Below, piece by piece: positions 16,534-23,075 of a DNA stretch of 64,000 nt. Positions within the stretch are counted from its first letter, which is position 1; the number at the start of each line of letters is the position of its first letter. Position numbers and translations under genes: made by a program. The DNA is from an uncultured Prevotella sp. (GTDB lineage Bacteria > Bacteroidota > Bacteroidia > Bacteroidales > Bacteroidaceae): contig CAMUYR010000001.1 of assembly GCA_947164965.1 (NCBI GenBank), positions 124,001 through 188,000 on the forward strand, in the 5' to 3' direction. Under the pieces are notes generated by a model. That model saw only the letters and a program-made list of their open reading frames with translations. It was not told the origin of the DNA and ran no database searches.

Positions 16534-17811
16534 TCATTGATTTTGGTCCGGCTTATTGGGTTCTAAGTCATCAATGTGAATTGAATTAGCAGCTTTTACT
16601 TTGGCAGAATCTACCATATGGGCATAAATCTGAGTGGTTCGGATATTCTTATGCCCTAACAATTTCTGTATGGTATAGAGTCCTGTCCCATTCTCTAATT
16701 GTAACGTGGCAAAAGAATGACGAAAGCAGTGGAACGTGATGTGCTTGGTAATACCAGCAGCTTCAATCCATTTCTTTACAGGTCTATTAATCCAAGAAGG
16801 ATCCTGCAACCCTTCGAAAACCAGTCGGTCAGGGTCACGACGTTCTCCACACAACTCATAAGCTTGGTCAGAAATCGGGTGGTATTCTGGCACATCTGTT
16901 TTATCTTGCATTTTCACGATCTGCCAAGAATTATTGAGATACTGAAGCCGTCCCCAGGTTAAAGACTGGATATCGCAGTGGCGAAGGCCAGTCATGATGG
17001 AAAAGAAAGATGCCCTTCGTAGGATGTCACTCTTACATGGCGTTTTTGCCAATTTCTTCACTTCCTCCATGTTGAGGACTTCGCGAAGAGCATCTTGTGC
17101 TTGGATACCATTTACCTTGCTGCTGATATCAACAGTAAGATACTCGTCAATGAAAGCTTGACGAACACCAGCCTTTACAATGGCAAAATAGGTAGAAGCT
17201 GTGTTTTGTTTGATTTTGCCTTTCTTGTTGCCGCCTTGTGGAGCCGCCAGTAGGAACATCTTAAAGTCTTCAAGGAATTTGACGGAAATAGTCTTGAATG
17301 GTATGGGCTTGCCATGAGAATAGAGCTTTAGCAATTCAGCAACACGCTCCCAGTTTACGATGATTGAGTCAGAACTGTTGGGGTGGCGTTTGTATATGAT
17401 GCCTTCAAAATACTTGATGAAGTCTTGTTCGCCACGTTCGTTTTGGGCTTTCAGTTCTGCTTCTTTGTCGGTGTAGATAATAGCACTATCGTATTCATGC
17501 TGGCGCAACTTTCTTACTTCGTCTGCATAAATACATGCTTCCTGATCCAATTTTGACGTGCATAGAATCACTCCATTGATGTCCCTCTTTGGGCGGTATT
17601 TGAATTCTCCATCAGGCGTAACACCTGTAACAGAGGACTTATCCCAGATGGGAGTGCGGATGATACGGTTCAATGATTCAACAATCCTTTTCTTGCCGGG
17701 TTGGCTCGGATCGTTTACAGGGTATGCTTCAACGGTAAGATACCATTCTTCCTTATACTCCGACTTGCGGAGTTTAACAGTTACTTTGGTATTTAAAAGT
17801 TTCTTTCTCAT
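16534..17811 (-). CDS. int: tyrosine-type site-specific integrase
   Basis: A 425-residue phage-type integrase. It has an N-terminal arm-binding region (about 1-100), a SAM-like core-binding domain (about 120-230), and a catalytic domain with MTGLRHCDIQSLTW (first Arg), HCFRHSFAT (His-x-x-Arg), LLGHKNIRTTQ (second His) and the nucleophile Tyr in QIYAHM. It integrates and excises the element by recombination at the dnaK 3' end. It is located at the dnaK-proximal end of the element, the usual place, and next to the probable excision factor at 17824-18378. Confidence 0.95.
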   Translation of the reverse strand: MRKKLLNTKVTVKLRKSEYKEEWYLTVEAYPVNDPSQPGKKRIVESLNRIIRTPIWDKSSVTGVTPDGEFKYRPKRDINGVILCTSKLDQEACIYADEVRKLRQHEYDSAIIYTDKEAELKAQNERGEQDFIKYFEGIIYKRHPNSSDSIIVNWERVAELLKLYSHGKPIPFKTISVKFLEDFKMFLLAAPQGGNKKGKIKQNTASTYFAIVKAGVRQAFIDEYLTVDISSKVNGIQAQDALREVLNMEEVKKLAKTPCKSDILRRASFFSIMTGLRHCDIQSLTWGRLQYLNNSWQIVKMQDKTDVPEYHPISDQAYELCGERRDPDRLVFEGLQDPSWINRPVKKWIEAAGITKHITFHCFRHSFATLQLENGTGLYTIQKLLGHKNIRTTQIYAHMVDSAKVKAANSIHIDDLEPNKPDQNQ

Positions 17812-17823
17812 AATTCTGTTTGT

Positions 17824-18378
17824 TTATAATGATTTGTATAAGTTGTCGATTTCCTTTTTGGGCGCATAGACATAGTTGCCAATTTGTCGGGTAGGGATGG
17901 AGTACTTTCTGATGTGCGCCCATACTGTACTGTCATCTATCCTGAATTTCTTGGAGATTTCGCCGATAGTATAGCAATTCTCCGGCTCCATGTCGTAGAG
18001 ACGTGGTAGCAAATGCTCATCCTTGATGGGTTCTTCTCGCAAAGATACCATATTTTCTAATTGCTCGCGAGAAATACGGGTGAGCCTTTCACCTATATTT
18101 ATATAAGGTAGTCGGCCTTTGCGGATCAGACGATAGATGGTATCCCTGCTGATGGCATACATGGCGACTGCCTCCTTCACGCTAATGAATTCCCTTTCAC
18201 CAGGAATAAGTTGAGCGATTTGATTCAGCTGTTCTTCTTTGGCTTTTGCAGCCTTACGATTCTTGTAGGCAATATCAGTACAATGCCTACAACAGTAGCG
18301 GGAGTCTAATGTCTTTGCGATAAAGGTGTTCCCACATACTTCACACTTGCGTTTGATCTGAAATTTTGCTTCTGGCAT
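17824..18378 (-). CDS. Zn-ribbon / double helix-turn-helix protein (probable excisionase)
   Basis: A 184-residue protein. The N-terminal zinc ribbon is CEVCGNTF and RYCCRHC (about residues 13-34). It is followed by an excisionase-type HTH (FISVKEAVAMYAISRDTIYR, then LIRKGRLPYINIG, about 65-100) and a second HTH (YTIGEISKKFRIDDSTVWAH, about 137-160). Such proteins recognise element ends. It lies 12 bp upstream of the integrase on the same strand, so the two are co-expressed. Confidence 0.82.
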   Translation of the reverse strand: MPEAKFQIKRKCEVCGNTFIAKTLDSRYCCRHCTDIAYKNRKAAKAKEEQLNQIAQLIPGEREFISVKEAVAMYAISRDTIYRLIRKGRLPYINIGERLTRISREQLENMVSLREEPIKDEHLLPRLYDMEPENCYTIGEISKKFRIDDSTVWAHIRKYSIPTRQIGNYVYAPKKEIDNLYKSL

Positions 18379-18433
18379 AATTCTTTAAAATTAAGTATGT
18401 ATAAGTACTAATTAGTATAAATAGGTTGCATCT

Positions 18434-18471
18434 TGTCGCAAAATTAGTCGCGTTACATGAATGTCGCAAAA
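18434..18471 (+). promoter_or_regulatory. two TGTCGCAAAA motifs at the right end of the element
   Basis: Identical 10-mers at 18434-18443 and 18462-18471 (28 bp apart, nearly three helical turns), in the space between the excisionase gene and the attachment site. The same 10-mer occurs at 5230-5239. Probably arm-type binding sites; inference from symmetry of position. Confidence 0.45.
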
Positions 18472-18530
18472 ATGGGATAAATAAGGGCATAATAAAGACA
18501 TAGCAAACATGAGAGTATAAAAAACAAATA

Positions 18531-18555
18531 GCGTGTAACTCGTTGAGCTACACGC
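18531..18555 (-). terminator. intrinsic terminator carried by the element, downstream of the dnaK tail
   Basis: Stem GCGTGTAACT / AGCTACACGC (one mismatch), 5-nt loop, T-rich on the minus strand. It mimics the hairpin at 5117-5142. An element that replaces the end of a host gene commonly supplies a new stop codon and terminator, which fits here. Confidence 0.7.
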
Positions 18556-18593
18556 CATTTCGTTGCGTTTTGTTATGTCTTTGCCTATCGGTG

Positions 18594-18764
18594 TCATTTA
18601 ACCTCCTCGAAGTCGGCATCCTGGATGTTGTCATCCTTGGGGGCCTGCTGCTGTCCACCGGCCTGCTGATTGTAGAAGGGACCTTGCTCCTGCTGACCAG
18701 CACCAGCGTCTACTCCTGGTTGAGCACCCTGGGCGCCCTGGTACATCTGCTGTGAGGCAGTCTG
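18594..18764 (-). pseudogene. dnaK: 3'-terminal fragment of dnaK
   Basis: The minus strand encodes 56 residues that match only the C-terminal tail of DnaK: QTASQQMYQGAQGAQPG, then GGQQQAPKDDNIQDADFEEV, Lys, stop. The reading frame hits a stop immediately upstream (18765) and nothing resembling the rest of the chaperone follows. The intact gene must be elsewhere, or the fragment was left by a rearrangement. The last codons form the proximal attachment site of the element to the left. Confidence 0.85.
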
Positions 18765-18791
18765 TCAAGTGTCATTAAGGTATAACAACAA

Positions 18792-18822
18792 TCAGCCCAC
18801 TACCACAAACGGATAGCGGGCT
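18792..18822 (-). terminator. hairpin downstream of the 56-residue peptide gene
   Basis: CAGCCC / GGGCTG stem extended by CTA / TAG, lying after the stop codon at 18850 on the minus strand. The T-tract is weak, so termination is only probable. Confidence 0.5.
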
Positions 18823-18849
18823 GAACCATGTAGGGAGTATAGTTTAGTA

Positions 18850-19020
18850 TTATTCTTCTTCCCAGCCACCGAATTGGTGGCCCTTGGATGCCCAGTCGTC
18901 GTTCATGCGGGGGGCACTGCCAGGTTCTTCTTGACCACTACCACTCAAAAGCGATTGCTTATTCGGAAAATTAACGATAACCATTGTTGGTTTTTGATAT
19001 ATTCTTCTTGTCTTCATCAT
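18850..19020 (-). CDS. 56-residue Trp/Gly-rich small protein
   Basis: A short gene: MMKTRRIYQKPTMVIVNF at the start, LLSGSGQEEPGS in the middle and WASKGHQFGGWEEE at the end; start at 19020 or 19017. The layout (basic N-terminus, LLSGSG, acidic Trp-containing tail) recalls a family of very small Prevotella proteins often found after secreted-protein genes; that is memory, not a search. It lies 5 bp downstream of the truncated secreted-protein gene and is likely to be its former operon partner. LLSGSG with a Gly-Ser pair is also reminiscent of leader-peptide cleavage sites, so a secreted or modified peptide is possible but unproven. Confidence 0.65.
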   Translation of the reverse strand: MMKTRRIYQKPTMVIVNFPNKQSLLSGSGQEEPGSAPRMNDDWASKGHQFGGWEEE

Positions 19021-19025
19021 TTTCG

Positions 19026-19196
19026 TTATTTTACAAATACTTTTTTGTTGTTCTTGATATACAGGCCCTTCTTGGCAGGCTTCTGACTGCCTAATGGGCG
19101 GCCCTGCATGTCGTAGTAGCGATGGGTGCCATCGGCATCGATGGTGTGCAGGACGATACCCGTCTCTTCATCGTCGTAGCCACAAAAGGGCAAGCA
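19026..19196 (-). pseudogene. C-terminal fragment of a secreted protein
   Basis: The minus strand reads TGIVLHTIDADGTHRYYDMQ, then GRPLGSQKPAKKGLYIKNNK, then KVFVK and stop. The YDMQGRPL / KGLYIKNNKKV pattern is the standard C-terminal end of large Prevotella secreted proteins (leucine-rich, Big_2 and peptidase types). Upstream the frame runs into the hairpin at 19209 and unrelated sequence, so only about 57 residues remain. Confidence 0.7.
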
Positions 19197-19208
19197 CTTA
19201 TAAGAAAC

Positions 19209-19247
19209 ACAGAGAGGGCACCACTATTGGTACCCTCTCTCTCTGTG
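19209..19247 (-). terminator. hairpin terminator downstream of the smalltalk gene
   Basis: CACAGAGAGGG paired with CCCTCTCTCTCTGTG (with a 2-nt bulge region), 22 bp after the smalltalk stop codon on the minus strand. It marks the boundary between the satellite-like module and the fragment to its left. Confidence 0.55.
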
Positions 19248-19268
19248 CAGAACAAATCATACGAAACC

Positions 19269-19373
19269 TTACATCACTCGCCCGATGCACGAGGCCGTGC
19301 CCAATGCCGTCAGAGCAGCCGTCAGAATGGATATCACCACCTGAATAATCGTTTTCCACGTCTCCCTCTTCAT
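19269..19373 (-). CDS. smalltalk protein (34 residues)
   Basis: A micro-protein beginning MKRETWKTIIQVVISILTAA and ending LGTASCIGRVM. This is the Bacteroidetes smalltalk family: one membrane-spanning helix and a terminal Cys-containing tail. Family members typically sit next to an HU-like gene and a peptidoglycan hydrolase gene, which is what is seen here (HU at 19435, GH24 lysozyme at 23846). By analogy with holin/spanin-sized partners of endolysins it may help lysis or envelope crossing, but no function has been shown to my knowledge. Confidence 0.85.
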   Translation of the reverse strand: MKRETWKTIIQVVISILTAALTALGTASCIGRVM

Positions 19374-19434
19374 AACGTATAATGTTTAATGTTTAATCTT
19401 TAATGTAAAGAGTTGCGCCCGTAGGCGCTACTCT

Positions 19435-19968
19435 TTAGTCTCCTTCTCCTGGTTCATCCCCATTGTTGGTTGAAGGAGTAGGATTACTTCCCCCTCCTTC
19501 GGAGGGGCTAGGGGAGGCATCAGGGTCCTCGACATCGCCGCTGTCACCGCTGGTCACGCGCTTCAGCACGTTGCCCTCCTCGTCGAGACAGGTAATCTGA
19601 ATCGAGGTGTTCTTCAACTCGTCCTTCACGTCGACATTCGGAGTGAAGATGATGCGACGCACGCTGATGAGGTTGGTCTTCACGTCGTCCAGATCCTCCA
19701 CCGCCTTCGAGCGAACACCGAAGCGCATGGTTCCCAGACCGGGCAGAGGTACGCTGTGACCTTCAGTGGCCCACGTCTTGATGACCTCGCCTGCAGCATC
19801 CCAAGCCGCCTTGATGACACCTGCGGAGATACCCGAGTGGGTAGCAGCCTCGCTGAACACCTTCTTCTCCTGGATGGGAATGTAGAGGTCGGGGCGCATC
19901 ACGAACTTCATGCCAGGTTTCTTACCCAATTTTACTTCACGTCTCTGTGCAATTACTTTAATAGCCAT
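19435..19968 (-). CDS. HU-like DNA-binding protein with acidic/Pro-rich tail
   Basis: A 177-residue Bacteroidetes HU-related (HUP3-type) protein: VIAQRREVKLGKKPGMKFV at the N-terminus, a helical HU core (FSEAATHSGISAGVIKAA) and LPGLGTMRFGV, about residues 1-125. The tail is disordered, Asp/Ser/Pro/Gly-rich (DVEDPDASPSPSEGGGSNPT). Part of the tail is encoded by a short interspersed repeat (19488-19517). It is transcribed leftward from a strong promoter at 20182-20213, with a leader of about 200 nt that contains a 22-bp repeat array. The role is DNA bending or packaging, probably for the linked module. Confidence 0.88.
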   Translation of the reverse strand: MAIKVIAQRREVKLGKKPGMKFVMRPDLYIPIQEKKVFSEAATHSGISAGVIKAAWDAAGEVIKTWATEGHSVPLPGLGTMRFGVRSKAVEDLDDVKTNLISVRRIIFTPNVDVKDELKNTSIQITCLDEEGNVLKRVTSGDSGDVEDPDASPSPSEGGGSNPTPSTNNGDEPGEGD

Positions 19969-19971
19969 AAT

Positions 19972-20025
19972 CTTTTAATGTTTAATCTTAAATCTTTAAT
20001 GTTTAATGTTTAATCTTTAATGTAA
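19972..20025. repeat. TTTAATGTTTAATCTTTAATG-type microrepeats
   Basis: Short AT-rich direct repeats (units TTTAATGT and TTTAATCT). The same family appears at 19381-19408 and, inverted, at 22992-23035, always just before or after genes of this module. They may be A/T spacers or remnants of repeated expansion. Confidence 0.7.
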
Positions 20026-20074
20026 ATTTTTTTGTTAGTTAGTTTCATTGTCTTCAGAATCAGCCTTTTTCGAT

Positions 20075-20162
20075 GGCATTAAGGAAAAATATTGCTACCA
20101 TTAATGCGCGCAATTTCTAGATTTAAATCTCGCAATTTCTATCCTTAACGACCGCCTCCGCA
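20075..20162. repeat. degenerate 22-bp tandem array (four units)
   Basis: Four units of exactly 22 bp: 20075-20096, 20097-20118, 20119-20140 and 20141-20162. All carry TTAA at unit positions 5-8. Units 2 and 3 match at 16 of 22 positions by my count and share CGCAATTTCT. It lies in the HU mRNA leader. It has the same period as the arrays at 37164, 49999 (21 bp) and 60868, with unrelated sequence. Confidence 0.75.
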
Positions 20163-20181
20163 GCCTCATCGTTTGACATTA

Positions 20182-20213
20182 CAAAGGTACGAATTTTTCA
20201 TGGTATTTGCAAA
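20182..20213 (-). promoter_or_regulatory. promoter of the HU-smalltalk operon
   Basis: On the minus strand: -33 TTTG (20213-20210), 20-nt spacer, -7 TACCTTTG (20189-20182). This is a very good match to the Bacteroidetes consensus. Confidence 0.8.
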
Positions 20214-20291
20214 TAATCAAACTAAAAACAGCACTTTTTCGCACTCTTTTTCGACCACTATTTTGCAGAAAAATCCCATAGCGGTCTCAAA

Positions 20292-20475
20292 GTGTACGAG
20301 TGTATGTGTACGAGTGTATTTTTTGGTGATTTCAAATGTGCACGGAGAATACCAATAATTATATATAATATATATATTATATATAATTATTAAATTAATT
20401 AACATTTCTCCCCTACTCTCCCCTGCACCATTAATTTTTGGCAAAACGTACACTCGTACACATACACTCGTACAT
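20292..20475. repeat. large inverted repeat with paired 14-mers around a 38-bp perfect palindrome
   Basis: Left arm: two perfect tandem copies of GTGTACGAGTGTAT (20292-20305, 20306-20319). Right arm: two inverted copies with one mismatch each (20448-20461, 20462-20475). Between them lies a perfect 38-bp A/T palindrome (20354-20391). Similarity continues inward (ATGTGCACGGAGA against ATGGTGCAGGGGAGA on the other strand). The whole 184-bp structure lies between the divergent HU and WYL promoters. It looks like a replication origin or a composite operator. Confidence 0.85.
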
Positions 20476-20527
20476 TTCCAAAATGAAAATAATCGGGAAA
20501 TAATATGGATTTTTCGAAATTGCTTCG

Positions 20528-20535
20528 TACCTTTG
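20528..20535 (+). promoter_or_regulatory. -7 element upstream of the WYL gene
   Basis: TACCTTTG, 53 bp before the start codon at 20589. A clean -33 box is not obvious, which would suit a regulated promoter. Confidence 0.6.
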
Positions 20536-20588
20536 CAGTGTATCGAGGGGACGGCCCACTGATACATAAATAATACTTAAGAATAGAA

Positions 20589-21596
20589 ATGAAGACTAAG
20601 GAATATTCAATGAGGGAGATGATCATCGACCAGTGTCTTGGCACTGGGCGGGAGTTTACGCGTGAAGAGCTGCAGGCGGAGGTGAACAAGGGCCTGAAGG
20701 CGCGCGACATGCAACCCGTAACATCGAAGGGCACCATCCTTCAGGACATTAGAGAGATGAACGAGAAATTCTATCTCAACTATGATGAATACGGTATCAT
20801 CGCCGAGAAACGGGGCCGAAAGATATACTACCGCTATCGCTACGGGATAGAATCGATATACAACCGCGAACTGGCTCCCGACGAGATCGAGAAACTGCAA
20901 GAGATACGCGCCCTGTTGCAAGGTCTGAAAGGCATGCCGCAGCTGGAATGGATCGATCAGATGTCAGTACGCTTCGACCAGCAACTCATCGGCTCCGACC
21001 GCACAATCGCAAGTTTCGAGAAAGGCACGGCCGGCGACGACAAGTTCTTCCTGCAGCTCTTCAATGCCATCAGCCGTAAGGAGGTGATTACCATCGAGTA
21101 TGGCCCCTTCGGCAAGGAGGCGAAGGAACGTCACATCCATCCCTACCACATGCGACAGTATCTGCGCCGCTGGTATCTCTTCGCAAAAATCGACGGAAAG
21201 GACTTCGTGACCTGTTTCTCACTCGACCGTATCCAGTCTGTGAGGAAGAATAATGACCTGACATTTATTGATACCGACATCGACTTCAACCATTATTTCG
21301 ACGACATCGTGGGCGTGACTCATCCCGACGGCAAGGAGGTGGAGCATATAGTCATCGAGGGCGACCGATGGTCGGAGTATTACCTGCGCACCCTGCCGAT
21401 ACATCCGTTGCAACACATCGAGAGCAAGGGCGAGGATGGCTGTGTGGTAACGCTCGACCTGAAGGTGAACCCCGAGCTTGAACGCGAGATTCTCTCCTAT
21501 GGCGAGCATCTCAAAGTCAAAGCTCCCGAATCGTTCCGCAAGCGCATGGCCGAACTGACGGGAATCCTGTCGGAAGAGTATAAATATCACGGGTAG
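20589..21596 (+). CDS. WYL-domain transcriptional regulator
   Basis: A 335-residue regulator. An N-terminal winged HTH (about residues 5-75) is followed by a WYL domain whose namesake motif is in RQYLRRWYLFAKIDGKD (about 180-196) and the C-terminal WCX-type extension (about 240-330). WYL regulators sense nucleotides or single-stranded nucleic acid and often control defence systems and prophage-like modules. Here it is the first gene of the rightward half of the module and divergent from HU, with the large inverted repeat between them as its likely operator (inference). Confidence 0.9.
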   Translation: MKTKEYSMREMIIDQCLGTGREFTREELQAEVNKGLKARDMQPVTSKGTILQDIREMNEKFYLNYDEYGIIAEKRGRKIYYRYRYGIESIYNRELAPDEIEKLQEIRALLQGLKGMPQLEWIDQMSVRFDQQLIGSDRTIASFEKGTAGDDKFFLQLFNAISRKEVITIEYGPFGKEAKERHIHPYHMRQYLRRWYLFAKIDGKDFVTCFSLDRIQSVRKNNDLTFIDTDIDFNHYFDDIVGVTHPDGKEVEHIVIEGDRWSEYYLRTLPIHPLQHIESKGEDGCVVTLDLKVNPELEREILSYGEHLKVKAPESFRKRMAELTGILSEEYKYHG

Positions 21597-21639
21597 GCGA
21601 AAAAAAAAATGCGTCTGCACTGGGTGAACGCATTGAGCT

Positions 21640-21647
21640 TATCTTTG
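21640..21647 (+). promoter_or_regulatory. -7 element before the 68-residue gene
   Basis: TATCTTTG followed by GCAACC. A start codon at 21609 would lie upstream of it, so the ATG at 21675 is the better start for the next gene. Confidence 0.55.
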
Positions 21648-21674
21648 CAACCGAAAACAAATTTTTTAAATGTT

Positions 21675-21881
21675 ATGGTTGCAATGAAATTATTTAATAT
21701 GGACATGCTGACCGACGTGACAATGACGCGTCTGTTCCAGTTGGCAGAGTATGTATGCATCAAAACCGCATGCGTTTACCCGTGTAACAAAAGAACTAAA
21801 CCTGCGCCAAAGCAGGAGATAGCACCCACCATCCGATTCTCTGACCAGGACCGAATGGTAGAGGGCGAGTTGTTTAAATAA
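21675..21881 (+). CDS. small protein of unknown function (68 residues)
   Basis: MVAMKLFNMDMLTDVTMTRL begins the protein; it ends IRFSDQDRMVEGELFK. Not recognised. A helical first half contains two Cys (CIKTACVYPC has three including the last). The internal ATG at 21684 is an alternative start. It has its own -7 box and is 23 bp upstream of the coiled-coil gene, probably one operon. Confidence 0.5.
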   Translation: MVAMKLFNMDMLTDVTMTRLFQLAEYVCIKTACVYPCNKRTKPAPKQEIAPTIRFSDQDRMVEGELFK

Positions 21882-21904
21882 TATTATCACACTTAAAACA
21901 AAGA

Positions 21905-22384
21905 ATGATGAATAAGCAGGAATTCATGGTTATCTATGATGAGGCGAGACGAAGCGTGAACAGCGACATCGAAGACATGAAAGAAAGGTTCGCGCAGTCG
22001 GAAGCTCACAGGCGCGTGTTGGATGCTGCGCGTGATGCGTACTTGAAGATGGACAAGCTGAACGACGAGCTGGAACGGAAACAGCAGGAGATTGACGACA
22101 TGGAGGAGCAACTGGAGCAGAAGGATGCTGAGATTGCCGAATTGCGCCAGCAGCTGCTGGAAGCGCAGAACGCGAACCTGGAGTCGGAGAAGCAGCACCT
22201 GGTGGCTGAGGTCAAGGCGAAGCCGATGGAGATTCACAACCATTTTGAATCGGGCAGCAGTTCGCAGGTGTTTAACGACAAGGTGAGCGGCCGATTTGAG
22301 AAAAAAGTAAAGAAAGACAAGAAAGACAAGAAAGACAAAAAAGACAAGAAGAGATGGAAGAAAATAGTCAGAAAAATGTTGTAA
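21905..22384 (+). CDS. coiled-coil protein with NHFExGSxxQVFN motif and Lys-rich tail
   Basis: A 159-residue protein. Residues about 15-110 are a long coiled coil (DELERKQQEIDDMEEQLEQK). Then comes IHNHFESGSSSQVFNDKVSG (about 112-131) and a strongly basic tail of repeated KKDKKD. The NHFExGSxxQVFN motif recurs in the next gene product and, as I remember, in various Bacteroidetes satellite-type loci. Its last 31 bp overlap the start of the next gene in a different frame. Function unknown; the basic tail could bind nucleic acid. Confidence 0.7.
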   Translation: MMNKQEFMVIYDEARRSVNSDIEDMKERFAQSEAHRRVLDAARDAYLKMDKLNDELERKQQEIDDMEEQLEQKDAEIAELRQQLLEAQNANLESEKQHLVAEVKAKPMEIHNHFESGSSSQVFNDKVSGRFEKKVKKDKKDKKDKKDKKRWKKIVRKML

Positions 22385-22824
22385 ACCACTTCGAGGCAGG
22401 TTCGAACTGCCAAGTGTTTAACGGAAACATCACTGGATGCACGTTTGCCATGCCAGGGTCTGCTGTCACACAGCAGTGCGCCCCAGCCGCAGTGGATCAT
22501 ACGAAAACCAATGAGACAACCGAGGTGCTGCCCGAGGCAGTAGCAGCCGTGCAGCAATATATGTGGGGGGCATCAGCCTATGCGGTGCTTTTTTGCGAGT
22601 ATCGTGACCATCGCAACTATCCTAACAACATGGCACAGTTTGAACGCGATATAGACACCATCGCACGACAGCGTCATCTAACCTATGGCTGCAATGCTGG
22701 CACGCTGTCTGATGCTTTCCGTCACAATCCCTATTTGGAGAAGCATGTAGATAACTGGCCTGCCAATGGTGTAAAGACACGTTCGATGCATCTGCTGAGG
22801 AAATTTCAGGAGGCGCTTCCGTAA
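22354..22824 (+). CDS. NHFE-motif protein of unknown function
   Basis: A 156-residue protein. VVNHFEAGSNCQVFNGNITG at residues 9-28 parallels the motif of the upstream coiled-coil protein. The rest (AVLFCEYRDHRNYPNNMAQF, then GCNAGTLSDAFRHNPY) looks like a small folded domain with Cys, His and Arg residues; I do not recognise it. The overlap with the upstream gene implies coupled translation, and the shared motif suggests that both proteins bind the same partner (inference). A terminator follows at 22857. Confidence 0.7.
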   Translation: MEENSQKNVVNHFEAGSNCQVFNGNITGCTFAMPGSAVTQQCAPAAVDHTKTNETTEVLPEAVAAVQQYMWGASAYAVLFCEYRDHRNYPNNMAQFERDIDTIARQRHLTYGCNAGTLSDAFRHNPYLEKHVDNWPANGVKTRSMHLLRKFQEALP

Positions 22825-22856
22825 ATAGTTCCGCACTTCCGGTTTTAGTTCCGTAA

Positions 22857-22890
22857 CGCTCCCGAACTCTTTCGGGGGTGTTTTTTTTAT
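22857..22890 (+). terminator. intrinsic terminator
   Basis: CCCGAA / TTCGGG hairpin (22861-22876) followed by eight T residues. It ends the WYL-side operon. Confidence 0.85.
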
Positions 22891-22893
22891 GTC

Positions 22894-22901
22894 TACTTTT
22901 G
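22894..22901 (+). promoter_or_regulatory. -7 element for the Rha-lysozyme-DUF3987 operon
   Basis: TACTTTTG directly after the terminator. The resulting leader to 23076 is about 165 nt long and contains the ATTAAAC microrepeats at 22992-23035. Confidence 0.55.
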
Positions 22902-22991
22902 CATTGTCAACGAACGGAAACGGGGATTGACGGTGCTCTTTGACTTACTGCTACAAACAACCGCACGGGAAGGCCCGGGCGAGGAGAAATT

Positions 22992-23035
22992 AAACATTAA
23001 ACATTAAACATTAAAGATTAAACATTAAAGAAAGA
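22992..23035 (+). repeat. ATTAAACATTAAAG microrepeats in mRNA leader
   Basis: About five consecutive 9-10 bp units (ATTAAACATT, ATTAAAGATT). Same family, opposite orientation, as the repeats flanking HU at 19381 and 19972. Confidence 0.75.
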
Positions 23036-23075
23036 GATAAACATTATTAATTATTTAAAGAAAGGAATAAACATT

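Larger units (their letters stand above)
5164..18611. mobile_element. integrated genetic element in the 3' end of dnaK, about 13.4 kb
   Basis: It is bounded by two copies of the dnaK 3' end (FEEVK-stop) and two related terminator hairpins (5117-5142, 18531-18555). It carries a tyrosine integrase and a Zn-ribbon/HTH accessory protein at the right end, an HTH helper, replication-type small genes, and cargo of nuclease and methyltransferase genes. TGTCGYAAAA-type motifs occur near both ends. The stretch 7080-12070 is visibly more AT-rich than the flanks, a sign of foreign origin. No relaxase or conjugation gene is visible, so it is either mobilised in trans or a defective/satellite island. Confidence 0.7.

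Noticed and set aside
20217..20567. Minus-strand ORF across the palindrome
   Set aside because: It is created by the inverted 14-mers (VCVRVY repeats) and has no coding character.
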